Assembly: GCA_904063045.1 (NCBI GenBank)
Contig: CAJFCJ010000010.1
Span: 682,001-746,000, forward strand
DNA: 64,000 nt
Direction: 5' to 3'
Source: Dimorphilus gyrociliatus
Taxonomy: Eukaryota > Annelida > Polychaeta > Dinophilidae
A program made the translations under genes and the position numbers. Under the pieces are notes generated by a model that did not search any database, was not told the DNA's origin, and saw only the letters and a list, made by a program, of their open reading frames with translations. Every line of letters starts with the position of its first letter. The stretch's first letter is position 1. Shown in pieces: positions 14,082 through 29,000 of this stretch.

Positions 14082-17000
14082 GTAAGTCAAGATTTTTTCA
14101 TACTTTATATTAAAGTTAATTAAAAAAAAAAAGGAAAAAAAAAAAAAACCAGCAGAAAGTACACAGTAAAGTAAACCATATTCGTAGAGTTAGTCTGTGT
14201 TTTCTGTGTACGTAAGAGTTCGTTTTTATCTTGTATTATACTTTTTTAAAGTTTACCAAGTACTTTTTTAGTATTTCGCGCCAAACAGTGTTTTACTCTT
14301 TTTTTTGTTATCTCTTATTGATATTTGTTCAAATGGAGAGTATCACTTAACTTATATAACTATAACAATAACTAATAGTTAAGAACTTTAAACACTATTT
14401 CAATTCGAGTACTTGAATAATTTATTCATATATCTAAGAGTGTAGTAGTTTATTGTGTTTTTTCTTCTCTTTTTGAAGATTACCGCTAAATAGACAAGGA
14501 AACATTTAACGATCCATAATCGACAAATTTCTTCTGTCTATCCTTTTCTTATGAGAAAAGAGAGAAGAAGAAAAAACCTCTTATTTTTCTTCTCTTTTTT
14601 ATATTTTATATATACTTGTTATATTTATATAACAGTTTTATTTATTGCTATTGATTTATTAGCTGTTATAAAGTTTTTTTAAGACATTTTAATTAACATC
14701 CCTCATTGTATCAAGTACAAGAGGTTTGGAAAAAAAACCTTATTAACTACACAATTAAATTGTGCAACATTACTGAAAGCCGTTTAGGCTTCAATCATCT
14801 TTCATTTAGTGGAATTCTCCTACCAGACTATAACCTTTCTTTCGCTCTCCTCTTCTCTCTTTTAGCATTTGCTAAACTGTCTTAAACATTTTTACATTTT
14901 TCTCCGCCAACTTTTCTACCCAATTCCACCTGCTTAACACTCGGCTCTTTCTTCTTTCTTCTCAAACTTATTTATTTTGTTTAACAAGAAGTAGAAAAGG
15001 GAAAATTACTTTTAAGAATCGATCGTTCTCGCAAACAATAGAAGGTGATACATCTTAATAAATATGTAAACTCTTACAAGGATTTATCGGCCCGAAAGTA
15101 TACGTTAGGGGGTTACCATGACAATTTGAAACTGACCAGACACTGTCACAGCGTTCGTTTACATATACAATCCGTAATACGATGCATAAATATTCAACAT
15201 ACGCGCGTCATTGATTAGTAGTGCAGTATTGCAGTTGCGTGCGATTGTCAGCCCAACCTCGTGCCGTGCGAGGTAATTAATTTAGCCTATGTTTGTTTTT
15301 TCTTAAAAAATTTTTTCACCACTTTAGAACTCTTGTTAGGAAAGAAACACGGTCGTTTATCAGTAATTAATTAGAAATCGATAAGGGCGACGGTAGTAGG
15401 GAATAAAGGGGAATGAGTGAAAAAAACGCCGCCGTCACATCAATCGTCGTTACCAAAGCAACGCTAAAACATTCTTAAGTCTTTGCAGTCGGTCTAGAAT
15501 GCTAGAGTGGATTCGTTAATAAGACTATAGCCCTATTATTTATTTTTCTGGGTATTATAATCGTAAACAACAGTTATTTTATAGTCCAATCATAATCCAG
15601 CAAAAAAAAAAATCTTTTCATTTTTCCAATCCTGAATGTTTTTCTCTAATTTAAAAGAAAATCGGTTGACTCGTTTTTTATAAATAAGATAATTATTAGT
15701 TTTTTCATTCGGAGGCGTAAACCGTGCAAATGCAATCCTACACTACGCAATATTAAGAAAAACGAAATTGTATAAGAGCTGTCCTAAACGTTCAAGTGTT
15801 TAAAATAATATTATTCATTTATAATTATTATTCAATATTCTATTGATAGAATAACAATAATAGTAATAATAACATTAAACTATATCAAGAGAAAAAGTTA
15901 TTTAAACATGAACGTACTATTTCTCTTTCTAAATAGAGAAAAAAAAAGACTAATTGTTTCCTTCTTAAGCCTTTGAAAGTTGGTAGAAGAGGAGAAAACA
16001 TTTCTATTTCGTTTTGCTTAAATAAAAAACCAACTTCCTCCCTCTCCTCCTCATCATAATCATCTCTTCTTTCGCCCCCTTCCTCCCTTCCGTGAAAAAT
16101 TTAAAAACAAACTCTCAATCCATAAATCCACAATATAGAAATATATATATATATTTAAGGTTTTTTAATTGCCTATACAAATTTAAAATAGTTGTTTAAG
16201 GTAAAAATATTATTATAGGTTTAAGAATATATACAAAAAAGTTTTTATTAATGTTTTCTTAGTAAAAAAAAGAAAATTTATATTCTATTATATTCTATAT
16301 TATTTAATAAAACAATGATTAAGAAAAGGAAAAACTTAAATATAATTCAATATTTATTCTATTTACCTTTATATATTAATCGAGTAGTATCTTTAAATAC
16401 CTTGTATATACTGTATATATTATATTTTTTTGTATATGCTATTTATAGAATTTATATATATATAATGATTTATGTAGGAAGAGGATACCATATAGGCATG
16501 TAGTTTTTCCATATTTAAACATAGGCATGACTAAATTGGACCGGATATTAAAAGTGTTGGCTATAGCGGTATGTAGTATAATAGGTTTTTTTTTTTTAAA
16601 ATAATACAATATATGTGCCACATTATTTGCCACATTTTATTGATATGTTTTTAGTTAGTTTGTCTTGATATCATCCCTTGGCATTTAGCATAAGTAGACG
16701 TGTAACGAATCCAGTATAGAGCAAAAAAAAACTATCTTACTCTTGCTACTCACTTCATCAGTCCGTCATCCCTTAATAGTGCAGTAAGGTATCAATTTTA
16801 TTACGTTCTGACATTAATTTACTTCTATCAGGTATTCATAGAAGGTAGATGCAACCCTTTAATTTTCTAGGAAGTCTAGGTTACGTATTACATAATCATT
16901 TCTAAATAAATCATTGCAATGGCCTAATTCTACCAATAAGTTGGCGAAAATGGCAGAATGAAGCTGGTGATTAATAAAGGCTTTAGATCGGATTACCGCT

Positions 17001-20000
17001 TTACTTTAATTATTACAAAAATATGAAAGATTTAGTGTTAATACCCGAAAAAATCGAATATGAGGGAATAAATTATTATATAAGTGTATACATACAAAAC
17101 GCTATCTAATCCCTTGATAAACACTGTCGATTATTTTTGATATTTTATCCCTATTGTTGACACTTGACATTTTCCAAGCTTCAATTTATTTATTGATTTT
17201 ATACTACTTTTGGCATCTGTCAATTTTAATACGTCTATTATTATCGCCAAAAAAATAACCATCTGCCGCCATTTTTGTACCGGGGGGAGGCATCTTCGAG
17301 AAACGGTATGGATACGTTGAAAATGGAAGAGAATGGGTAACAAAAAGGGAAAGAGAGAGAGTATAAAGGTGGTAATAGGAAAAAAGGAAAATTTCAAGAA
17401 AAGAATAAAGAGAAAAAGTCTAGTGCATTTCTCATTGACGAAACGCTGAAAATGAGAGAGATTCTAAGCATTGATAGTGTTTCTTCCAAATTGATGGCGT
17501 TAGGCGTTATTTTTTTTTCTATTTTTTATCGCCCAGTTCTTTATGCCTAAATCCTTATTGTTTATTCCCTATTACTTTTTCAATCTGTTGACTCAGCTAT
17601 ACGAAAATATAGATCTAAACTCCAAGCGTTTCCTTCTAAACTTGCAAATTTTTGCGTGATCTGCCTATTATCCATCAATATTTTAGCTCTACCGAATTGT
17701 CAGTCGTTTTCATTAGCGCACGTTGGTAGGGCAGCTTTTTATTCGTGTTTAGACAGGCTGTATTGGGTGTAAGTTTTGTTTGTCAGATTTCATTCTGTAT
17801 ATTTCACTAGTATTGTTTACTGGAGCGTTCAACCGTCTGGAGGAAAGTCTATACGTTAAGCAGATATTTACTTTTAATTGCCTAATGAAAGCCGTACACG
17901 CGTTTCCAAAGAGAAGAATAAAGGAGAATGGAAAGGCGATCTCCTGTTCTTTTATGTTATCTATTGTCTAAACTACTAAACGCTTTAGAAAAACGATGAG
18001 AACAGTTGAATCAATTAATCGAATAGGAACAGGGAAAGAGAAAGAGAGAACGATATTCGCTCTAAATTTAATATCAGATCGGATTACGGGCGAAAATTTG
18101 TACAATAGAGAAAAAATCGAACAAGCTCGAAAATATATTTTCGTTCTGTCTATTTATATATATATATGTATATTGTGGTACAAAGATTAACCCCAGTATA
18201 ACCTTCTAAACCATCTGCACAAGGCTAAGAAAAAGAAACAATCCAGTAGAAACGTAAAATATAAGTGTTAAGATGTTTTGATACAAGTTTTCTACAGGGA
18301 TTATCTTGTCAAATTCGACATTTCTGAACATCTTGGATAAATTATAAAGAAATGAAAGACATATAGCTAACAAGGAATAATTCCTGTAATTAAGCTAATC
18401 ACGACAGTCACGAATTGTTTTCAGCCTACGCGATATATGAGTATAAGCCGATGGGGGAAAACGAAATTGTCAGCCAATAAATTGGCCTATTCGACCTGTT
18501 GCCTGCTTGGATAAGCCGTTTTTGCTGGGGCCCATCATCTTAGATGAGTTTCAGGCCTATGTTGGCCCTAATTGGCCTAGAAGGTAACCAATGGTCGAAA
18601 ATGTTAGTAGAGTCTTCAAGCGCAGCAGAAAGGGTGTTGAAAAGGTGAAGACGCGAGATAATAAATGATGCTAGCTGGTAGTGTCAGATATTACATGAAG
18701 ATAAAGAGCAAATGGCGTCCATGCGCCCAAAAAGCAGTTAAACTAACCACGCACTTACGAATACGCCCGAAATTCGCGTTAAAAATAGCACATGGCTTAT
18801 TTATGCACAGATCAGTCGCCGTTAATGCCTTAATTAAGTCTCGTTACGTAATACACACCTGCTGCTGACTGACTGGCATTAGTTTTTGTGGCATTAAGCT
18901 GTTTGCCCTTGTTTGCAAACAAACTTCACAGTTTTACCCTTCATTTTAGTCTTTTTTACCCTTCTTAAAGATTCTTCAGAAACCTTTTAAACCAGTATGA
19001 TTACCATCTTAATCACTTCAACTTAATCTCCGCCTAAATTATTCGTTGATGAATTTTATGGGAGAAATAAATAAGAAAAAAGGGAAAAAATAACATGGCC
19101 TCACTCCCTATTTATGGTAGTGTTATCTCTCCTACCTATAAAAAAAAGAAAGTTGGCTTAAAGAAATTGGCTTATTGGTTATTTCATAAGCCTATTTTCG
19201 TTACTCGCCCATAGAATATCCGATATCGATGAAAGCAATAAGAATTTATAGTCTAAAGATTACTATAAACTACTTAATATCAATACAATTAACAGAATGA
19301 TATATTTGAAATCATCATCTGTGTATACTATTATAGTAAGACCATGATAGTAAAGATTATTTTTCTATTACAATGAAGTATATAAATATATACGGTATAT
19401 GAAAATTTATATGCAATACTGAGAAATAATAAAATCGGAATTTTCTCTTCGTTTTTCTTTTTGATATGATTTCCCCCTTACAAAATCTAATCATCTAATA
19501 TAAATACACGTACAATTTTGATAAAACATTCTCTCTTCAGGATCTTTTTTCTCTCATCCTATTGGCTTATCTAAAATTCCCTTACCATTAACATTTAGAC
19601 AGTAAATTTTCTTGTCAAACTGATAATACGTCTTTGGTGGAGATAGTCAAGGAAATATATATGAATATACGTTATTTATATATTGTATTATAAGCCGTTC
19701 CCTATATAGACTTCCATTTATATTGTATATTCTTCTAGCGTGGTTTATATATAGGATATAGACTTACTATCTTCTGAACTATTTGCGAATAACAGTTTTG
19801 ATAAGATTCTCAAACGTCTAGTTCTAATTAGTGCCAGCTATTATTAGTCGCCGAACTGTATGCAAATAAGTTACGCAATACAGTTAGGGATGCTGGTGCT
19901 ATATATATAAACGTGGCAGCTGCTTGAGTGTCATCTGCTTGTGTTGTTCCCTTTCAATTTTAGCTACAAAGTACCCAACTTGAACGAGCTGAGTTACACA

Positions 20001-23000
20001 ATAACGATTTTTTTCTTCTCTTATTTAATAGTATTTTCCCTTTTATGTACATAGTCCTTCCGATAATTCGTCAGAGAGAACATACATATAGGGGCCATAA
20101 CATGGGGGTTATTTAATGGAGTTTGATGAATGCCACGTTTAATTAGGTCTATGGCGAGTCTGGTGGCATTTTTGTTTGTGCTTTCGACCGCAAAAGCTGA
20201 TTCATAAAATTTTTCGAGTGGTTACAGATGTTTTGTAATCAATCACATGAATTGTGCATGTGAATACTCGAAATGTGTCATACCGATTGAAAATGTCCCT
20301 TTTTTTACTTTCATCTTTGCTTTAGCCTTTGTTCTAAGCCGTTTAGCAGTCGACTTTTATTTTTCCATTTTATTCACTCCATGATATAAAACATTTGATA
20401 TCTTTATTTACGCATTCCTTATATAAACTATAAACTGCAATAAAAATAACATAAGGCTTATATAGATATAGAAATTCATCTTTACGTTAAAGCTTGATAT
20501 GTAACATACCATATATTCACATATATGCATTTAATATACCTACTAGCACACGTATACCCATTTTCTACATAGACGAAAAGAAAGGAAAATGTAAAAGTGC
20601 TATATTAATAGAATATCAATATTTGGAGGTTTGGCCTTCGATCGCATTAATGGGAATTTGACAAGAAAAAAATGATCTTTAGCATCTTAATCAATATAGA
20701 AAAAAAGCTAAAGATACGTAAATGTTTTTATTATATCGAGAAATTCTACGATCATTAAATTCCTTTAAAATATAATTAAAAATGTTCATAATATTCTATT
20801 AAAAGACCCTAACAGGTTCCTGTCTTGTCAGCTATAAGGTTATAGTAAAATATATATAAATAACATATATAGCATAGATTGGATGAAGAGGCTCATCTAA
20901 AACCATTGAAGTTTTTTTTGTAATATAAAAGAAAGGAAAAGTATAAACTAGAAAGATTTTTTCCTAATGGTGAAGACATAGATTACTTGAAACCCGCACG
21001 ACTGTTATAAAGAACAGAAATCCTCCTTTCACCTCAATGCTTAAGCTTTAAAAAAACCTTACTAAAACCTAGATACAAACGGTTATTGAATGTCACGTGA
21101 CCTAGTTAGGAGATAGCGGGAGTTGTTTTTTATTTTCTATAAATGAAAAAGGATTGAGTTGCACAATGCCACTTTTAGTGAAAATTATTACATTGACCTG
21201 TAATGCGTACAGCAAATTAAAAAGGCCTATTTTAATACTTGAGTGTAATTTATAACAGGCTCGGAGTACGATATCGTTCTGTAAGATACAAAGATTAGGG
21301 AGTATATCGACTTCAAAGAAAAAATAACTAAAACACTGCTAGAACCACCATACTTTTGCAGTATACAGACTTTCGCCAATGTTATTTTTATATAGTCTTT
21401 CATGCACCAGACTTCGTAAAAATATATAGGCCCAGGTGAGGCAAGAAAGAAGAGCCCTATAGCCCAACAAACAGATCTGAAAAAAAGTTGGCATATCTCT
21501 ATCATCTATGGAATTTGTTTAGTGAGGCCTTCTATTCCACATCCACTGAAATGGAGCTGGTGTGGATAGAAAGAAAGAGTAGTCATTAATCGATTAGAGT
21601 AAGAGAACTAAAGCAAAACTGTGGAAAGGCTCACTCTTTCCCCTATTCTTTGAGGAGAGGCAACATTTTCGCTCCTTGTTTACATATAGCGTCAGTAGCC
21701 TTGATTAATGTTGATCACTTTCGCCTGCATAGTCTGCCTCTTTGAAAAGTGTGTAAAGTGTCGATTACAAACAGAATGTCGATGAAAAGTTGGTGTGTTT
21801 TTCCTCTTCCTTTCATCTCCCGATCTTGACATTTCCTCCACTTGTACCGTGTCAGTCGGTCGGCGTACGACAAAGGTCAAGGGTACTAATAGAAATAAAA
21901 TCCCATACAATATACACAAACCCCTGTACAATAACGTCGTTACGCTGTAGGCGTCTTCCAAGGCTCGTTCGAGCGGAAGTCGTCGTCACGTGACGCTAAC
22001 GGCAATTTCGAGTTTTTCGGCTTTGATGACAGATCTGCTGGCGTTTTAATTGCCTCTCCAAAAAGCGGTTCTACCAGTAGTTACAAAAGAACCGAATTGC
22101 AAAAAAAGAGTGACTAGGAGAGGATAGGAGAAAGGGGAGCCGCAGCTGTCTCAACAAGAACGGTTCGACCCGAAACGACTTGTGTAAACTAGAAATGGAA
22201 TTAGAAAATGTCTGGCGTTTTGATTCCACTCCCACTGGGTTGTTTGTCGTTAGTTTTATTTGCTTCGGGTAGTAATTAATCAGACGCTTTGGCTGTTATT
22301 GGTCAACCGGATACTTATGGGAAATCAAATTCCGTATTGAAATAGATGGAAGCCATGTATACGAACATTTCGTAACCCATTTTCTGGTCGATAATAGTTG
22401 AAGGTGGACATTGAGTCTCTTGATGAATAATTAATAATCTTTTGAAATTACTTTTTGCATTCTACATTCACTTTATCTTCTATTATTCTAAACTAACCAA
22501 TTAAAATGGAGGAAAATGTAATAGCCCGAGGACGGTCAATTATCTTCCTTTATTATTTCAATTTATAAACAAAGTAAAAATAGCCACCACCCATTGACTT
22601 TAAAGGAAATATCTCGGTTTTTCCTTTTCCTCCATATTGTTTTAGTCTCAATTATTCCGATTCCTTTGTCTGTTATATAAGAAGCGTCCCTGTAGAGCGT
22701 TAATCGACAGTTAGCCGTCTATTTTCACAATTGACCGCTGCTTTTTGTTTTTATGTTATTGTTCTCTTTCTATTTCCCCGACGGTTAGATACCGGATCCC
22801 CTTTTTTATCCAGATTCAATCATTATAATCGGTCATGAATGAAATTATGAATTTAACGCTTTTTGGGATAAAAGTGTCAACTTTCAAGATAGAGAATTTC
22901 CCGTATTCCTTTCCCTCAGGCCTTTTAAAATGTTACCATAAAACACGCATTTTAATATTAAATTTAAAACGGATATGAATCGGAAAAGTTATCGCTTAAA

Positions 23001-26000
23001 GGGGATTAAAGCCTATATGGAATTTACTAAAGGATTACGGATTTCAATTTACAACCGCCTTTCTCAATAGATAAGATAGAGAATACGATTTGAATTCCTT
23101 TTATTGTACGATTCTTTCCATCGATATAAAAAAAAACATCTAATTGTAAAAATATTCCTTCAATTACCTGACGGTTTTTTATGTTTAATGGAAGGCAAAT
23201 AAAGCAAATAACTTTTTATTATGATTTAACAAAGACCTTATGCAGTATTTTTTAAGTTTCTCCTATTAATAAATGAACTTAAATATCAAAGAAGGTAGAA
23301 ATTATTTAAGAACAGAAGGATAAATAGGAGTACTTCCGTTTGTTTGTGATTTTCAAAACTTTAACAGCTGTTTAAATAGCTTCATGACTTGAAAAATACC
23401 GAGTTCTTTTGTTAATATCATTAAACTTTTTGAGGTTAGTGGTCAGACATGGGAATTGGTCTTGTTACATGGGCTTATTACGTCTATAAGAAGGTTAAAA
23501 TATTGAAAAGGTTGTGGCCTTTTGAAGCAAAAATAAGTCGGAAGTACTTTCGGAACAAAGAAATTGATTTGTTTGCTCACGACAGTTGGGAAATTAAAGA
23601 TAAAATCTATATTAGTATAAACAAATGCACGCTCAGAACCAAAACTTCTCATTAACGTGCAGGTACCCTCTAAAAGCCTCGATCTTGAAGGGCAAGAGGT
23701 GAAAGACTTAGACGCCTAATTTACAAAGTGCCGAAGGATGCATTACCCTTCCCTCATCATCTTATCACATGTGCTACCCACCCATGCATTTGTTCGACGT
23801 ATAATTAATACCATAAAATTTCATACTCTCTCCTCCTCTATGGACGAAATCTGAACCGATAATCAGGCCCGAAAACGAATCGTGATCGAATTTCGTGATA
23901 AAGGTATAAATTGTTCTGGTCAGTTTTTGTGTCCAATATAAACAACGCCCTAATGGTTTTTGTGTACTTAACAAGTGGTGTTTGTTGGTCTTAGCAGTTT
24001 TCTTGCCCAATTCCAAATATGTAAAATCCGTCAAATCCTCGCCTTTCACCCCCGCCCTAACAGCCTCCCTCTATAAAAAAATTACATTTTATTACATAAC
24101 GTTGAATCCATCGCGTGCTTTGGGTCGGCAGATGGTCGATAAAATTTTTTATGACGTCCGTCGGTTAGACATCAAAAGAGGAAGCGTTTGACCCAGTAGT
24201 GAACTGCAATGTAGACGTTTAGAATATATAAAAATCGAAACGCTAAAGGGGCACGTGTTAGCTTTAAGGGGACATCAGTTTGCATTCGCACGCCTTTTCA
24301 TACACCGTATTTCCGGCAGAATTGCATAACTGTCCAACAGCGAGCGCTTTGCATTTCGAATGACCGCTGTCTTAGCTTTCTCTCTCTCTCCCTACCTCCT
24401 CCCTCTTTTTTCTATCTCGTTTACCCTCCCCTTTTCCAGGGGTCGGCTCAGTTTACACTTTTCCCATTAGTATTCGCCATTGAACGTCTCCCACTGCCTT
24501 CTTTTTCTTTCCCTCAAGTCCGTTCTCTTCCACCAAGAAATTTGCATATGAGATGACATACTCGCTTCGCTTCGTATGCATAAGTATTGCGCAATTAAAT
24601 CGGACATGCGAGAAGGAAGGCGGAATATTTTTAACCCATTTCCTCCTTGTTCCCGTTAGCTTCACCTCCCCGTTCATCAGCTTCAAATATTAGACATGAT
24701 TTGTGTAATAGAACTGAAAAAACACTCTCTCCTTATAAGATTTCCCTTTCCGTCTTTTTTATTAAACTGTCATATTATTATTAATAAAACTCTAGATTTC
24801 GTATTTATAGCGTTCCCTCTACTCGAATTGAAATAGGTTGGTTTGAGAAAAAAAGAGACGTACAATGATGAATAGACCTTTAAGACTGACTTAAAAATAA
24901 GGGGATAGTTTAAAGGCATCTTTGGGTTGGATATTGATTCCATCCCCAGTAGAGGGTATGATCAATAGAGTGACATTTTCGTCTATTTTTTATGAAGAAG
25001 GATTTATCCACGTTCTTAATTAATACGGACACAAAAGAGATTATGGTGACATTTTCATCAGGCTAAATATTCTGTCTAAAAAGAGCCGTACATAAATATT
25101 CCATAATAATTTATTGATTATTAATTTGAATATATTACATATTAGATTAATATTATTTTTTAAATAGGGATTTTTAATGAATTATGCAGAGAAAAGGATT
25201 ATCTAAGAGTTAATTTAATACAAAGTCCAATAAAAGGGTTAAACATATACATGGATTGCGTGTACTTAATATGTATAAAGTGTCATACATGGCATTTATA
25301 CGCTTCTACATTATATTTTGCATTTGGGAGATTTTAATGGACTCTTATGAAAGTTATAAAAGTTAATCTTGATTTATAGGTGTGTGAATTATATAATAAA
25401 ATCACGCATAACTGAGCTATCTAAAGGCTGCTGCAATTGGCAGCTGTTTTTTAGCTTGAAGAATCATAGCATACACTTCCCTGAATCATTTATATTAATA
25501 ATATAAGTTAATTATTCTAACTGTTTATTAAAAATAAAAGAATAAATTGCAATATCAATATTCGTAACCTTTAAGAAAAGATGTTATTCATAAATATTCA
25601 TTAGATAATCTAGTAAGACATATAAAGAACTTTATAATTCAGTCAGCTATACTTAAAAGAACATGCCGACTATTTCTTTACGGCTGACGGATTATTGATT
25701 AGTGAGAAAAAAATTTGATGAGTCTATAAAGAAGAATGCTTAATTGACTAGTCGAACTCGATTATCTTTTCCTTGAAGGTTGTTTGTCGATTTTTACCTT
25801 TGCCCTTTTTGCTGGCAGCCCTACTAGATTATTTTTGTCCATAGATAAACAGGGATAGCAATAGATAAAGTCTTCTTATCTTTTCCACTCCTCTTGCTAT
25901 GTTTGTCACTCGGATTATCATCGCCAAGTTAACGGTGTACTGCTGTGGTAAGACAGATGGTTTGCTTCTTTTAACCCTATGATCCTAGTTCCTTATCTCA

Positions 26001-29000
26001 ATTATAATAATTGATAGTGTTAATAAGAAAAATGGGATTAAATAGAATAAAGGGGAAAAACGAAGAGGGGAGAGAAAAAAGGAAAGAGAGGGCATAAATA
26101 AAAAAAAATATTAGGTATTTGCGAGGGAAATGGAAGACGGGAAGAATTTTCATTATAAAGAATTTCGGTAAAGATTACTGAGAATTTTCTCTTAAGCTTA
26201 TCGCCAAAGCAAATGCAAATAAATTATTTTGCCCCAAGTTACAAAGTACAATGTTTTTTAGTCTAGCTCTTATTTTTTTCCCTGATGTTTTTCTTATTAA
26301 AACATACATGTACACACTGACATACGCACATATACAACAGATATCCACATCACGCAACTCTTATATACCGTATATACAGTATATTTATATTCATTCATTG
26401 CTTAGCTGGATAAGGGCCCATTCCCTTTTTATCCCTTTTCTTGTCCCTATTTCGCCTTCTTTCCTTTATTCCGCTGTATTTGCATATTGATAAATATATT
26501 TTATTAAATTTCTCCCCTATTATTTGAAGGGTTCTAACGGAACCCCTTTTAGTAGAAATCTATTCGTAAATTATATTTACCTAACCAGTCAGAACAAACA
26601 ACTTAGTTAGGTGGGCAGAAAAGAACATTAATCAATTAATAAAATAGAAAAAAAAAGAAATATGCTTCTAATACTTAAAAATAATAATCACAATTAATCT
26701 TTTAAATAAAAATATAGAGTAACAGAGAGAGAAAAGAAGAGAATATACCTATATATATATATATATATAAAGGTAATATCTATGCAAATCGCCACATGTT
26801 ACAGATTACACAAGCCTTTGCACCTGAGCTTTATAGATTTATAAAAGGAAATGTAAATAAATTTTTTACTCAACTTGAACAGTACAATTGTTCAAATAAA
26901 AGTCTGATAAATATTTCACTTATATTCATGTATGTAATTCATTATTAACTTTTATAAATATGGTATATATATATAGAAGTATAAATATATTTATGTAGTT
27001 GTATATTAAATATCAATTAATGCTTATTGACCAAAGAGCGCCGCCTAGTTTGGTATAATCAATTGAAAATGAGCTAGTAGTTAGTACTTTTATACTTTTA
27101 CTTTATACATATGACTTGCTAATAGTTATCTTTAATTAGAATCGATAAATAATATCTTAAATAGTTACTTTTTATATTGATGGATAATCACGATTACTAT
27201 GTTTATTAACTGTCAAATGACGATTTAAATAATCGAATATCTTTTGCCATTCTGAACAATGAGACAAACAAACGATCGTGCTTAAAACAAGCAGCTGTTT
27301 ATTGAACAGTCAAAAAAAGGGAAAAAGTTAACGTCACTCTATTCTTCTTTGTTTCAATGGGAAAAAACAGCAAGAGTTGATTGATGATAACACTCTCTTC
27401 TGACTTATCATTAAGTAATTAACGATTATGCAATGAAAATAGCGAGATTTCGTCCGTCCGAGCTTATCGGGAGGGTAGACGGAAATTACTTTAGCCTCGA
27501 GTTAGGGAACACAACCCGTAAGACTCTTCAATAATTGTTCTTCAAGTTCAAAGCGCAATCTTTTTAATACACTCTCTAATCAAGAACGGATTTTCGTCAA
27601 TGTCAAGGACATTCAATTTACGCCCATCAATCAATAATTACCTAGGGACGCGGCGGCTTCATCTAATTACGTTAATTACTCCGTCACCGATCGTTTTCTT
27701 CCGCTTTAGCGAAGACGTTCTTTTTCATCAAATTTCCATTGATTTCAGAAGATTTTCGCTCTAGCCAAACTTTCGAACCGCAACGGACTTGCTGTTGAGC
27801 ATATGGCAGCTATATTTATATTACGAGTTGATGAAAGACGCGTTCGCCAAGTGGGAGGTGGTCCCGGAGAAGAAAGAGGCGATTGCATCACATACCACCC
27901 CCGATGAGACCCATTTCACCTACTACTTTTTGTTCCTTTAGTTCCCTTTCAATATTATAAGTAGCCAGATTGATTTACCAAGGTCGGATCGATTAGGTCT
28001 ATAATTTATTGGTTTTTTACCGTGTTAAATAGCCTCGTCCGTATCTATAAATCTATGACATTACTCGGTGATTTCTGACGCTGACCAAGTTAGAGGCGAT
28101 CGTAAATAGGCCAATTGAATTCGAGATGTTTCGACGCCTCTTAATGAGTGGTTTGAGTGCATTATGCAATGTGGCTACCCGCTGATAAGCGTCCTGATCA
28201 AATTGTGGGAAAGAATGTCCAAGTGGAATAGAAAAGATTATGGACCTCAAAGACGATCGTTTATATAGCCCTTATCCGATTCCTAGCTCCCCTCTCTGGA
28301 ATATTCAAGAGGACATTAGACAGATTAAACCTTAGCTAAGTGAAGGAAAAAAGGGAAAAAGTATGGGAGGGAACAAAATGAAAAGGCGTCTCTTTTCTTT
28401 CGATCCACCGAGGCGAATTCAGATAAAATTGTAAAAATACCGTAAATAGACTAGGAAAATTGATGTCGAAAAAATCTATTCGCCAATTTCTTTCTGGGGG
28501 CAATCCGTAAAAAAATCTAGGGTTATTTGTATAGTATAGATTTTTTGATTTTTAAACCCTAGTCCCAGTCTGCTTGTAAGGTCGTTGTTTACTCATGTGC
28601 AAAAAGTTCAAATCAAAGATTTTAGAAATGCACTCTTCCAGATCAAATTGTGGGAAAGAATTTCTTTTCCAGTAGACTTAATATTTGAGGACCTACACCC
28701 CTTACCAATTATTTCACTGATACTCATAAACATCACCATAACAAAGATAATTCCGCAGAGACTCTGGACGAGAGACAAAAGGAATATAGATGAAAAAACT
28801 AAGACGGTAGTTTTTTCTCATCTTCTCCCTATCATGTAGTAAACTCACGAACTAGAAACTTATAAATATTAAAAAGACTCAAACTGCTTACGACACTTCT
28901 TCACTTTCTTATGATAGAATTATTCACGCAAAGTTAAATAGTAAATTAGTTGTACCTTGGTCTTTCCATCTAACATACTGCATTTGTAATGGAATTTTAT

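Noticed and set aside
22160-22185. GGTTCGACCCG resembling a tRNA T-loop
   Set aside because: The upstream 60 bases do not form D or anticodon arms.
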